DNA from: Bacteroidota bacterium
GTDB taxonomy: Bacteria > Bacteroidota > Bacteroidia > Chitinophagales > Saprospiraceae
Direction: 5' to 3'
NCBI GenBank assembly: GCA_029781865.1
Contig: JAKOVW010000079.1
Span: 466,458 to 530,457, forward strand
DNA: 64,000 bases
Numbering within the stretch: the stretch's first letter is position 1; the number at the start of each line of letters is the position of its first letter. Below the pieces are notes generated by a model. The model searched no databases. It was not told the origin of the DNA and saw only the letters and a list, made by a program, of their open reading frames with translations. The translations under genes and the position numbers were made by a program. Below are positions 49,587 through 60,300 of the stretch, piece after piece.

Positions 49587-50987
49587 CTACTTTACACCAT
49601 CCTTAGGAAAGTACTTCGCCATTAATTCCGTCCACTTGGGTCCTGACCGCAATAATTCAAGATCCTGATCAAGCTGTAACATTTGAATAGTTAGTCCTTG
49701 AAGCGAATGCAAAAGACAGATACTTTGCAAATCCTTCAGTTCTTCAGCTTTTAACAACTGTCTGATTCTTTTCCTTTTTTGAATGGCTTGCTCCAGATAC
49801 TCATACGCCTCTTTTGTTTCACCATTCGATGACAACAGATAAGCCATACCAAACATGGCGGGGGTAAAATCAGGATCAATTTTTAACGATTTTAGAAACG
49901 CTGCCTTTGCTTCATTTAAATGCTTTGATTTATAATCAATCATGGCAAGAAAAGTATACGGGCTAGCCATAGCAGAATCCAATTGAATAGCCTTAAGCAA
50001 ATTTGGTTTAGCTTCAGAGTAACGATGTGTCAGCAAGTACATCCAACCCAAATGATTATAAGCCAGGGCATAATTGGCATCCAGTAAAATTGCCTGCTTA
50101 TAAGCTAATTCTGCCTCCTGATATCGTTTGACCTGAATATACAACCATCCGAGCTTATAAAATGATTGAGCATAATTCGAATCTAATGAATGGATGTTTT
50201 TATAGGCAAGCTGCTCTTCAACATACTGACCATAATACGACATAGCAAAATTAGTATCGAGCGCTATTGCTTTTTTAAACGCTAAATTTGCAGAAGCAAC
50301 GCGTTCAGTATTTGAAAGCACACTACCTAACCTATAATGTGCGAATGCATAACCGGAATCAAGCGCTATGACCCTCCTGTATAATTTTTCAGCATCTGAA
50401 TTATAATTATTGTCCAGATAAACTGCAGCAATATTGACTATCAGTCTAAGTGTAACCGGATTGCTGTTAATTAGTTTTGATACCAGTTCCGAAGCATCAT
50501 TGGTTCTTTTTTTCTTCAGATAAATATTAATCAATGAAACATTACAAAAGGCATTCTGGGGATCTATTTTTAAAGCCTTCCTGTAATGCGACTCTGCCTG
50601 AGCCCATTCCATTCTGTTCCCGTAAATTGTTGCCAGATAACTATATACCGACGCATCCGGTTTTTCAGAACGCACCGCTTTGAGGAAATATCTTTCTGCT
50701 AATTTGTCGTTTTTTCTACCATTGAATTGCAGAACACCTAGCCAATAATTGGCCTGTACATCTTCAGAATCGATTTCCAGCACTTTATTAAAATAATATT
50801 CTGCACTGTCTATTTTTTTTAAAGGATAAAAGTCAATTCCTGTTGAAATCAGAAGTTGTTTTTTAGTAGAATCTGCAGTGGATAATAATAAAGGATAACC
50901 ATTGAAAACCGGAATGGCAAACAATTCGCGATCCAATAGCTTCAATATCGTAATTGCGAAGCATAAAATTAAGGGTTTACATTTCAT
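49587..50987 (-). CDS. Exported tetratricopeptide-repeat protein
   Basis: The product has 466 residues. A signal peptide (about 1-24) is followed by about ten TPR units of 34 residues with the standard W/Y-LG--Y and A--A---P pattern. Examples are AESHYRKALKIDPQNAFCNV, AELAYKQAILLDANYALAYN and AKAAFLKSLKIDPDFTPAMF. The last 70 residues (ELKDLQSICLLHSLQGLTI) are not TPR. TPR superhelices mediate protein contacts. A periplasmic place between surface-protein genes on the same strand suggests help in their export or assembly, but there is no direct proof. Confidence 0.88.
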   Translation of the reverse strand: MKCKPLILCFAITILKLLDRELFAIPVFNGYPLLLSTADSTKKQLLISTGIDFYPLKKIDSAEYYFNKVLEIDSEDVQANYWLGVLQFNGRKNDKLAERYFLKAVRSEKPDASVYSYLATIYGNRMEWAQAESHYRKALKIDPQNAFCNVSLINIYLKKKRTNDASELVSKLINSNPVTLRLIVNIAAVYLDNNYNSDAEKLYRRVIALDSGYAFAHYRLGSVLSNTERVASANLAFKKAIALDTNFAMSYYGQYVEEQLAYKNIHSLDSNYAQSFYKLGWLYIQVKRYQEAELAYKQAILLDANYALAYNHLGWMYLLTHRYSEAKPNLLKAIQLDSAMASPYTFLAMIDYKSKHLNEAKAAFLKSLKIDPDFTPAMFGMAYLLSSNGETKEAYEYLEQAIQKRKRIRQLLKAEELKDLQSICLLHSLQGLTIQMLQLDQDLELLRSGPKWTELMAKYFPKDGVK

Positions 50988-51111
50988 ATTCTCCTGTCAG
51001 TTCAATTTTAACCAACATAAATTAATACGCTTGTATTTTGATGCAATACATTTTGAATTGAACCGATTTATGGTTATGCAATTCGATTTATAAATTTCAA
51101 CATTATTTACG

Positions 51112-54100
51112 TCATCTAACCAGGGTCAACTCTCCTTTAAATTTATCTACTCCATTTGATCCCGAATACTCAATCTCTGCATAAAATACATACACTCCCG
51201 GCAGCACTTTCTTCCCGTTAAACTCTCCATCCCAACCTGCATTAGGATCTGTATTTCCATCCTTAATATTTTGTACAGAATAGACCAACTCACCCCAACG
51301 ATTGTATATATTTAATGTTCGTATATTATTAATGCGCTTCCCTTTCAGATTCCAAAAATCGTTAATTCTGTCTCCATTTGGGGAAAATACATTTGGCCAC
51401 CACACATCTTTGATCGTCCTTACAATCACGGTAACTTTTTCCTGAACAAGGCATCCTGTAGCATCAATTACTGTTATAAGAAAATCCCGTGTGGTATCTG
51501 CCAGATAACGCACATCAGGCCAACTGATATTTTGATTCAGATTTAACCAACTCGTATCTTTATAGACAGGAGTGCCTCCGGAAATTTTTAAAATCATACT
51601 GTCCAAATTTACCGGAGAATCCAAATCGACAACAATGCTTTTGATTACTTGTATTCCAAGTTTGGAAGGCTCTTGTAACAGGACAGTAGTATCGTGTTCA
51701 CATCCATTACTATCCTTTATCTTTAAATGGTACTTACCCTGACTTAAGTTAGGGAAAAAACTACTTTTGCTAAATCCCAAATCATTTATGGAATATTGAA
51801 TACCATCCACAGGAATATTTGCAATTGCACCATTCAATCGAATTTCTCCGTTTTGATCACCAAAACACTTTGGATCTACGGCTATTAAATCAATACCTAC
51901 AATGGGATTGCTTAATTCCAATACGGAATAAGTTGTCAGACTATCGCATCCGTTGTTTTGATCTTTTACGCGGAGCTGATAGGTGCCCGGTTTATCAATA
52001 GTAATCGTTGATGAATGTATTCCGGATATAATATTTCCATTGGAGGTCTGCCATGAATAGGACTCAATCGGCCCGGATTGTCCTTTAGATGCACTACCGT
52101 CTAATTGAATTTGTCTATTCGTGCAAACCAACTGACCGATTTGCTGTATATCCGGAACAGGTTTTTGATAGTCTCCAATCACATTGATAGAAATGGAATC
52201 ACTACATCCATTCTTTTGATTTGCAATAATCAAATTATAAACCCCGGTGGCATTAACCGTTGGCGTATACGTATTTCCATTCACTATACTTCCGGGACCT
52301 TTCCATTGTACAATAAATTCAGCTCCCTGTGAAGATGTCGAACCATCCAGCATAACACTGGTACGATTACAATTTAGTTCCAGAGGCTGAGCAATTGCAA
52401 CAACCGGATTATCCACACGGATTCCAATATCATAGGTAGTCTGACTTGTGCATTTTGAAACAGGATCCGTGACCAATAATTTATACGTTCCGGGTGCTTT
52501 TATTGTTACCGCTTTAGTGGTGTTGCTCCCGGCAATGATTCCATTGACAGAAGTCCAATTATAAGTTAAAGGAGAGCCAGAACCGCTGACCGATGTGCTT
52601 CCATCAAGAACAATTGAAGTTTCAATACATGTCAGAGTATCATCGCCTGTTATTTTTGCAAGCGGATAATCATACCATGTAACCGCAACAACTTCGAATT
52701 TTAAACAACGGTCACTGAACAATATTCTTGTAGGATCATTCGGATCAGGGTTTCCCATCAATACAGCTATATAATAAGTTTTGCCGGATTGCATAAACGA
52801 CTTATCGAAAGAAAAACTGCCGCTGTTATTATAACTGATTTGATTGCCGGATCCGGGATCTGCAGGATTACCTTCATAAAGTAAATATCGTATGACATCA
52901 TTGGCATCGGGATTACCGGAGTTCACACTATAATTCGCCCTGGCTACGTCATCCAAACAGAGTATCATTGGCGTTTTATCCAAATTGCCGATTGAATTTA
53001 TACATGGACATTCATAAGTACCACTAATCGTATCCGGCAAACAATTATGCCTGTCATGAATAATAAGTCTGTAATTGTCATTATTAGCTATCCAATCCGT
53101 TTGCCAGGTATTTGCACTGCTAAACATTCCCGAAAGAACACCCCGGGCAGGAGTATATCCATCAATGACCCAGGAAGGTCGATCCCCATTCTGTCCATCC
53201 ACTTTTATTCTGTAATATTCTGCCGTATTATCGCATTCGGGAGGAATTGCATTGATAAAAACGGGAGCATCCCAATGTGTAATTAAAACCGTATCATACG
53301 AAATACATCCTTTGTAATTCTCAGCAAGTTGATACATATACGTTCCGGTAGCTGCAACACTTACATTTGTGATTGCGCTATTCGGATTGGCAATCGTACT
53401 TTGACCGGGACCTGAGATTAGCTTCCATGATGCGCTGCCTGATTTGGCGATTCCTTTCAACTGGTAATCGAAAAAACAAACACTGTCACCAGCACCTGCT
53501 ACAGGCACAGGATAGGCATTCCATACAATTGCCTGGTTATTGGAAGCCCGCAGACAAGGATCCGTATTATCTACGATTGCGTTCTTGGGCATAGAATCAT
53601 TTCCGACCACCCGGGTGATGTAGTACGTTTTACCTGGGATCATTCCTTTGGAAGGATTGAAACAAATTTTCGCAGATGAAGAATAAAAAGTATCAATCGG
53701 CAAAATGATTTTGTCATTATAAGAAGATTGATGGAGTACATACATTGCGACATCTTCCTGCGCAAGTGTTTCCGGCACTATGCTTCGGATTGACACGCAT
53801 TGATCAACACAAACCTCAACAAGTGCGGTATCCAGTTTCCCTGCATCAATAATACCACAGTTGCAATTGTAACCATCAAGAATCAAATTCGAGATACATC
53901 CATTAGCATCTTTTATTTTTACATTAAACTGAGCCAGACTCGGCAAAGTGTCTGTTGAGTAAATATTTCCATTGATTGTTCCGTTACCCAAAACAATGCT
54001 AAACGGAGGTTTGCCATTTGTTATTAAAATATTGGCTTTATAAGGAAATGGGGGAAGATAATCCAGACAAATTTTTTCATCAACGGCAATAAATGGTGAA

Positions 54101-56577
54101 GGATTGAATGAAATTGTTACGCGATCCGCTGCAATACAACCTTTATTATTTTCTGACAATTCAAATATGAAAGTTCCGTATTGTCCATTCGAATTTAAAG
54201 TCGTAGAAGCCATAGTATCATCAGCAATAGTTATACCGGAGCCAGAAATTAAATTCCATTTTATCTTTGATCCCTTAATACCGGCTAATCCATTCAATGA
54301 CAGACTCGTTCCGCAAATAGCATTATCCGGTCCTGCATTTGGAACAGGATTCTGATAAAATTGAAATGGCTTCGGGCCATCTGACTGAACACAACCTGCC
54401 TGATAATCTATTCCTGCTTTACCATTCTTCTTCCCGATGAGCACAATGATATAATAACTGGTATTGTATGACATATATCCCGGATCAAAAATCACTGTTG
54501 CTGAATTCAGCATTTTAATAAAATTTCCTTTAGCTGCGAGATCAGGATCCGGATTTGTTGTAATTACATAAATAATCGTATCTCCCGGATTTAATTTTTG
54601 CAATGCAGGATCATAATTACAAGTAAAACTTTGATCTTCACACATCTCTTCAATAGTCCTGTCTATCCGACCAATTGCATTAGGACATTTACAATCATGA
54701 TCAAAATCAAAGCTCAACTCACACCCCATTGCATCGCGAACAAGAATAGAATAATTAGTTACATTATCATATAAATTGGAATTATAAACATTATTTGCAT
54801 CTATGGTTCCATTCCCCTTTATAATTTTATAAGGCGGAGTCCCTCCATTAATTTTAAACTGTAAATTGTATTGCGTTTGTTTTGAATTACACAAAAAGTT
54901 CAATCCTGATGAATCCGGTTTTGAATTAAAAAACAGATCAACAGTATCCGAACCGGAACATCCTAAATAGGTTTCTTTATAAGCAAAGCGATACATTCCA
55001 AATTTATCAACCGAAACTTTAGACTTTGGATCGTTATTGTCTGAAATCGTAGCATTACCACCTGAGGGACCGGATAAAATTGTCCATGAACCACCTACAT
55101 CTTTCTTTCCCTGAAACTGATTTACAAGATCGCAAATACTATCATTTGGTCCTGCATCCGGAGCAGGTGATGCTTTCATAGCAACTCTAAGGCATTTCTC
55201 ACAGGACCTGCCACAATCAGTATCGTAAAACACGCAAACTGTTCCAGTGTCACCCGGAAGTAAATTCCATTTAACTTTAACACCCGGAGAATCAATTTTA
55301 GAAATCACTGTGCCACCATCAATAGTCCAGGTATGAAATAATACTTTTTGACTGATTACAGTATCGATCCAATAAGATCCTGTCTGACCAGCACATATTA
55401 CGAGATCACCGGCCATTGGAAAACATTTAGGTGCATAATCGGACTCTTTAATTGGTTCACAAAAAGTTCTGGTACATACTTCAGATTCTGTAGATAGATC
55501 AACCCTGATACTCACTTCAACACAATAATCCTTGGAAACGGACTCCACCAACAGACGTTCATCTGTCGAAATAGTAGTACGTAGCGGATCATTCTTGAGA
55601 TACCATTTATAATTAAACTGATATGATTCACCAACGCTGCAGGGTTTGAGCACAGAAATATTGGGTGAAATTTCAATCATTCCACCTATACATTGTGCTT
55701 TCCACCGAGGTGTCACATCGATATTTATTGCAGTTAAAATTATGGAGCTGTCGCATTTCCAGGGATCGGTGGTTTTTGTCAAAGGGACAAGGACGTGATC
55801 CAGACATGGTTTATGAGAATGTTTTAATATATCCACATAAGGGGTATTATCACAAGTGATATAATATACTTCCGCAGGAACGGGATCCGGTGGTATTGAA
55901 AAGTCCACTATTGAATCAAAGGGACAGCAATTGTTGGGGAATCGTTGTACATATCTGCCCGGTGTAGAAATAATCTGACCATTCCAAACAGCGCCGGCAC
56001 AAACTGTTCTCGGTTTACCAATTCTTTGCTGAACAATAAAATTATCCAGAGTAACATTAATGGTAAAATCACAAATATCATTTTCCACACTTGTCATCCA
56101 CAGGTAATATTTTTTACAAGGTTCCAGAGTCCCTTTATATGTCCATGTTTTATTTTTTTGATCGGGGTGCTGTTTCGGACCACAACAATAAACTTCTTTT
56201 CCACAGGTGCAATCTGCCCAAATTCCCCACATCAATCCATCCTGATCTCCATCTCCATCCGCATCGATGCAGGTTCCGGTTGACAACGTAATTGTTACAT
56301 CACCGCCCGGTGCAATGAAAGCCCACCAGGTCTGGGCGTTTCCATTCCATGCTAAAGTAGAACACCAGGGATTGCATAGTTTGCCACCTCCACCGAGATT
56401 GTTACAAGAAAATCCATCCAAATCGATTAAACAAGTTGCAGGTGAAGAACCGCAGTCACTTGAACCCGGACAAGGACCCTGTGCTTTTAAATTAATGCCA
56501 TATGACAATGACATCGCGACTATCCCTAAAATCAGTTTGGACCGGGTAGCCGGAATAAAGTTGATTTTGTTTTTCAT
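51112..56577 (-). CDS. Giant modular surface protein with SprB-like repeat and T9SS type B C-terminal domain (copy 1)
   Basis: The product has 1821 residues from the start at 56577 (MKNKINFIPATRSKLI), which gives a good signal peptide; the 16-residue longer start is less likely. Order: a Cys-rich N-terminal module (CLIDLDGFSCNNLGGGGKLC), conserved blocks shared with the other giant, and three diverged Cys-bounded modules each opening with CxC and GxLD or GRID. PKD-like repeats follow (LDGSTSVSGSGSPLTYNW), then an SprB-type repeat (DPKCFGDQNGEIRLNG). The type B sorting domain has FSPNGDRINDFW, IYNRWGELVYS and LPGVYVFYAEIEY. Compared with the 57320 copy it lacks one PKD-like domain of about 100 residues after the Cys-rich module. 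Likely an adhesin or surface-layer protein. Confidence 0.9.
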   Translation of the reverse strand: MKNKINFIPATRSKLILGIVAMSLSYGINLKAQGPCPGSSDCGSSPATCLIDLDGFSCNNLGGGGKLCNPWCSTLAWNGNAQTWWAFIAPGGDVTITLSTGTCIDADGDGDQDGLMWGIWADCTCGKEVYCCGPKQHPDQKNKTWTYKGTLEPCKKYYLWMTSVENDICDFTINVTLDNFIVQQRIGKPRTVCAGAVWNGQIISTPGRYVQRFPNNCCPFDSIVDFSIPPDPVPAEVYYITCDNTPYVDILKHSHKPCLDHVLVPLTKTTDPWKCDSSIILTAINIDVTPRWKAQCIGGMIEISPNISVLKPCSVGESYQFNYKWYLKNDPLRTTISTDERLLVESVSKDYCVEVSIRVDLSTESEVCTRTFCEPIKESDYAPKCFPMAGDLVICAGQTGSYWIDTVISQKVLFHTWTIDGGTVISKIDSPGVKVKWNLLPGDTGTVCVFYDTDCGRSCEKCLRVAMKASPAPDAGPNDSICDLVNQFQGKKDVGGSWTILSGPSGGNATISDNNDPKSKVSVDKFGMYRFAYKETYLGCSGSDTVDLFFNSKPDSSGLNFLCNSKQTQYNLQFKINGGTPPYKIIKGNGTIDANNVYNSNLYDNVTNYSILVRDAMGCELSFDFDHDCKCPNAIGRIDRTIEEMCEDQSFTCNYDPALQKLNPGDTIIYVITTNPDPDLAAKGNFIKMLNSATVIFDPGYMSYNTSYYIIVLIGKKNGKAGIDYQAGCVQSDGPKPFQFYQNPVPNAGPDNAICGTSLSLNGLAGIKGSKIKWNLISGSGITIADDTMASTTLNSNGQYGTFIFELSENNKGCIAADRVTISFNPSPFIAVDEKICLDYLPPFPYKANILITNGKPPFSIVLGNGTINGNIYSTDTLPSLAQFNVKIKDANGCISNLILDGYNCNCGIIDAGKLDTALVEVCVDQCVSIRSIVPETLAQEDVAMYVLHQSSYNDKIILPIDTFYSSSAKICFNPSKGMIPGKTYYITRVVGNDSMPKNAIVDNTDPCLRASNNQAIVWNAYPVPVAGAGDSVCFFDYQLKGIAKSGSASWKLISGPGQSTIANPNSAITNVSVAATGTYMYQLAENYKGCISYDTVLITHWDAPVFINAIPPECDNTAEYYRIKVDGQNGDRPSWVIDGYTPARGVLSGMFSSANTWQTDWIANNDNYRLIIHDRHNCLPDTISGTYECPCINSIGNLDKTPMILCLDDVARANYSVNSGNPDANDVIRYLLYEGNPADPGSGNQISYNNSGSFSFDKSFMQSGKTYYIAVLMGNPDPNDPTRILFSDRCLKFEVVAVTWYDYPLAKITGDDTLTCIETSIVLDGSTSVSGSGSPLTYNWTSVNGIIAGSNTTKAVTIKAPGTYKLLVTDPVSKCTSQTTYDIGIRVDNPVVAIAQPLELNCNRTSVMLDGSTSSQGAEFIVQWKGPGSIVNGNTYTPTVNATGVYNLIIANQKNGCSDSISINVIGDYQKPVPDIQQIGQLVCTNRQIQLDGSASKGQSGPIESYSWQTSNGNIISGIHSSTITIDKPGTYQLRVKDQNNGCDSLTTYSVLELSNPIVGIDLIAVDPKCFGDQNGEIRLNGAIANIPVDGIQYSINDLGFSKSSFFPNLSQGKYHLKIKDSNGCEHDTTVLLQEPSKLGIQVIKSIVVDLDSPVNLDSMILKISGGTPVYKDTSWLNLNQNISWPDVRYLADTTRDFLITVIDATGCLVQEKVTVIVRTIKDVWWPNVFSPNGDRINDFWNLKGKRINNIRTLNIYNRWGELVYSVQNIKDGNTDPNAGWDGEFNGKKVLPGVYVFYAEIEYSGSNGVDKFKGELTLVR

Positions 56578-57319
56578 TTCAATAATTATGAATATTGATA
56601 ACAATGCAGGCTTTATCATCAACACAATTTCAATTCTTCAGTCCTGATCTAATTTAACTACATACACTTTTGTTAAATGGCTGACGAAACATAAGCACTC
56701 ATCCTTCCTGCTTTCCGGCAACAAACTTCATTACAAAGACTGTTTGACTTTATGTTTACCAAGAGTAAGTCATAGTTTCTTTTTAAGAACAAACACAATT
56801 GAGCAAAATTATTTTGTTCATTCGTTTTGCCATTTGAAATAACTAAAAATAATGGAAATTTTATCGGCTTGAAAAGCACCCGCAAGAACAACCGTTTTTG
56901 TGATTTCATAAGTCAGCCTTTTTAAATATATAAGCTTTTACTCTTGATTTTGAAAATTTAAACGGAGTTTGAGAGAAGGAAAATTAAAGCAATTTTCAAG
57001 GTGCCTCTACATAGAATTACTTCATTCAGATCTAAAAATACGAAAATATCCTAATTGTCAAACTTTTTTCAGGCCTTTACCCAATATTATCTTACGTATT
57101 TGCAACACCAAGAGATGTTCCATTCCAATTTCGGGCCAAATTATTCCCTGCTCATGTTTAAGACCATAATTTCGGATATTGGACTCGTTCATTTTGCGCT
57201 GATTGCTCTTTTCTTGAAACACCCTATTTCCTATATTGATCCAAACTCAAATTGCAATTGTTACTTTTAATTTTAGATGATTTAATAATTTATCGTCAAC
57301 CATTTGCCATGGAATACCT
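56578..57319. other. 742-base intergenic region between the two giant genes
   Basis: This stretch is AT-rich and separates the upstream stop from the downstream start. Short frames exist (56673-56909 minus, 57055-57270 plus) but none shows a family, a signal peptide or good start context. No clear hairpin terminator or strong promoter was recognised. It presumably holds the 3' end of the 57320 transcript and the promoter and leader of the 51112 gene. Confidence 0.6.
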
Positions 57320-60300
57320 CTACCTTATCAAAGTAAACTCTCCTTTATATTTATCAAATCCTGTTGATCCAACATATTCTATTTCCGCATAAAACACATA
57401 CACGCCCGGAAGTGCTTTCTCTCCTTTCAACTTTCCATTCCATCCTGCAGTCGCATCTGCGTTTCCATCTTTTATGTTCTGTGCTGAATACACCAATTCA
57501 CCCCAACGATCATAGATGTTCAATGTTCTTATATTACTGATTCGCTTTCCTTTGAAATTCCACACATCATTTATGTTGTCACCGTTCGGAGAAAATGCGC
57601 TTGGCCACCATGAATCTTTTATGATTCTGACTATCACCTTTATCCTGTCCTCTATCTGGCATCCTGATGCGTCTGTTACCGTGATCAAAAAGTCACGTGT
57701 GGTATCTGCATGATACTGCAATTGAGGTTCCCAGTCTATATTCTGATTCAGGTTTAACCAAGCCGTATCCTTGTAATTCCTTGTGCCACCTGTTATATTC
57801 AACAACATGTTTCTCAAATCAATCAATGAATCCTGATCTACCACTATTGACTTTATCACCTGTATACCCAGCTTAGATGGTTCTATCAATGTAACTATGG
57901 TATCGTGTTCACATCCATTTACATCTTTTACTTTCACACTGTAAGTCCCCTGACTCAGATTATTAAAACTCGAGGCCGGTCCAAAATTTCCGTTGTTGAA
58001 TGAATACTGCAATCCATTCAGCGGACCTGAGGGTATGATTCCGTTTATATCTATCATCCCGTTGCGATCTCCAAAACATTTCGGATCCTGCGCATTCAGA
58101 TTAAATCCTGCCAGTGGGTTTCCAATTTCCACTACGTCCAATGTCGTTATACTATCGCAGCCATTATTCTGATCTTTTACACGCACCTGATATGTTCCTG
58201 CTTTGTCTATAGTTACCTTCGATGTGCCTAATCCGGCCACAATATTTCCGTTTTGTGTTTGCCAGCTATACGTACTGATCGGACCTGACTGTCCTTTTGA
58301 TCCGCTTGCATCCAACTGCATCTGTTTTACTGAACAGGTCAATTGTCCTATTGGAGTAATATCCGGTGTTGGTTTTCTCAAATCACTTCTTACATTCACT
58401 GCTACTGAATCTTCACAACCATTATTCTTATTCATCACGATGATATGATACACCCCAATCGCATCCACCATTGGTTGGTATGTATTGCCATTCAATATAT
58501 TTCCTGGACCTGTCCACCTTACCTGGTATTCATTTCCCTGTGATGATGACGTTCCATCCAGAAGTACACTGGTCCGATCACAGGTCAACTCCTGTGGCGA
58601 AGCAATACTCACAGCCGGTTTTGTTACATCAATTCCGATGTTGTAGGTTATTTCATTGGTGCATTTCGAGATTGGATCTGTTACAAATAATTTATATGTA
58701 CCCGGTGCATTGATTGTCGCTGTGTTGTTGGTTGTACTTCCGACGATATTTCCATTCATTGTACTCCATGCATACGTCAATGGTGTACCTGATCCACTTG
58801 TCGATGCATTTCCATCCAATGCAATTGTCGTAATTGCACAGGTCAGCGTTTTATCCACGCTGTTTATTTTCGCAACCGGATAATCATACCAGGTTACCGG
58901 AACCACATCGAATTTTAAACACCGGTCGCTGAGTAATACTTTATTCGCATCATTCGGATCCACATTTCCCATGAACACTGCTATGTAATATGTTTTTCCA
59001 GTCTGCATTTTTGACATATCAAATACAAAACTTCCATTCGAATTAAAGCTCAACAGGTTTCCATTCCTCGGATCTGCAGGATTTCCATCAAACAGTGCGT
59101 AACGAATTACATCATTTCCATCCGGTGTTCCTGTATTTACAGCATAATTCGCTTGTGCCGTGCCGTCTTTACACAACAGGATTGGTTTTTTATCCAATGC
59201 TCCTATGCTTGATATGCATGGACACTCAAATGTGTTGCTGATCGTATCCGGCATACAATTATGGCGATCATTAATAATCAATCGATATACATCATTATTG
59301 GCTATCCAATCTGTCCGCCATGTATTCGCTCCTGTAAACATGCCTGACAGTGCTCCTCCGGGTATGGTATTTCCATCGATTGTCCATGACGGCCGGTCTC
59401 CGTTTTGTCCGTCTACACTGATCCGGTAATATTCTGCTGTATTATCACATTCCGGTGCTGCCGGAACTCCAAAATCAGGTGCATCCCAATACGTGATATC
59501 CACTGTGTCTCTCGATATGCAGCCTTTGAAATCTTCTGACAATTCATACTTGTAGGTGCCTTTGCCAAATACAAATACCTGCGTTACATCTTTGTTCGCA
59601 TTCGATATCACACTTGTTCCAGGACCTGATATCAACTTCCACGACGGCACTCCTGTATTGGTTATTCCATTCAACTGATAGTTGTAAAAACATACGCTGT
59701 CCTGTGGGCCTGCATCCGGACTTGGATAATCATACCATACGATAGGTTGGTTTTTGGACACCCGCTTACACGGATCTAACGGATCTACGATTCCGTTAAA
59801 ATCTTTATCATCTCCTACTACACGCGTTACATAATAGGTCTTTCCCGTTACCATCGTCGCAGCATTAAAACAAATCTGATCATTCACTGAATAAAAGGTA
59901 TCCAGTTTCGGAAAGGCCGGATCCGTTTCATTCCACGAGGACTGATGCAATACATACATCACTACATCTTCCGGATCCCTTATTTCTGAAATCAAACTTT
60001 TTATACTTACACATTTGTCTTTACACACTTCTGTTATCGTGGTATCCAATTGCCCCGCATCGATATTGCCGCAATTGCAATTGTAGTCATCGATGATCAG
60101 ATTCGATACACAACCGTTTGCATCCTGTATCTCCACCTGGAACTGTGCCAAGCTCGGAAGTGTATCTGTCGTGTATATATTTCCACTAATGCTGCCACCT
60201 CCCTGCAGTATAGTAAATGGCGCTACCCCATTTGTTATTTTAATTGTTGCTTTATATGGATACGGTGGCAAATATTCGATACATATTTTTTCATCCACTG

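Noticed and set aside
56673..56909. Minus-strand 78-codon frame between the giant genes
   Set aside because: No family, no coherent hydrophobic pattern, and low-complexity AT-rich DNA; more likely untranslated leader of the 51112 gene.
57055..57270. Plus-strand 71-codon frame in the same gap
   Set aside because: It overlaps another frame, has no start context or motif, and is opposite to the local direction of transcription.
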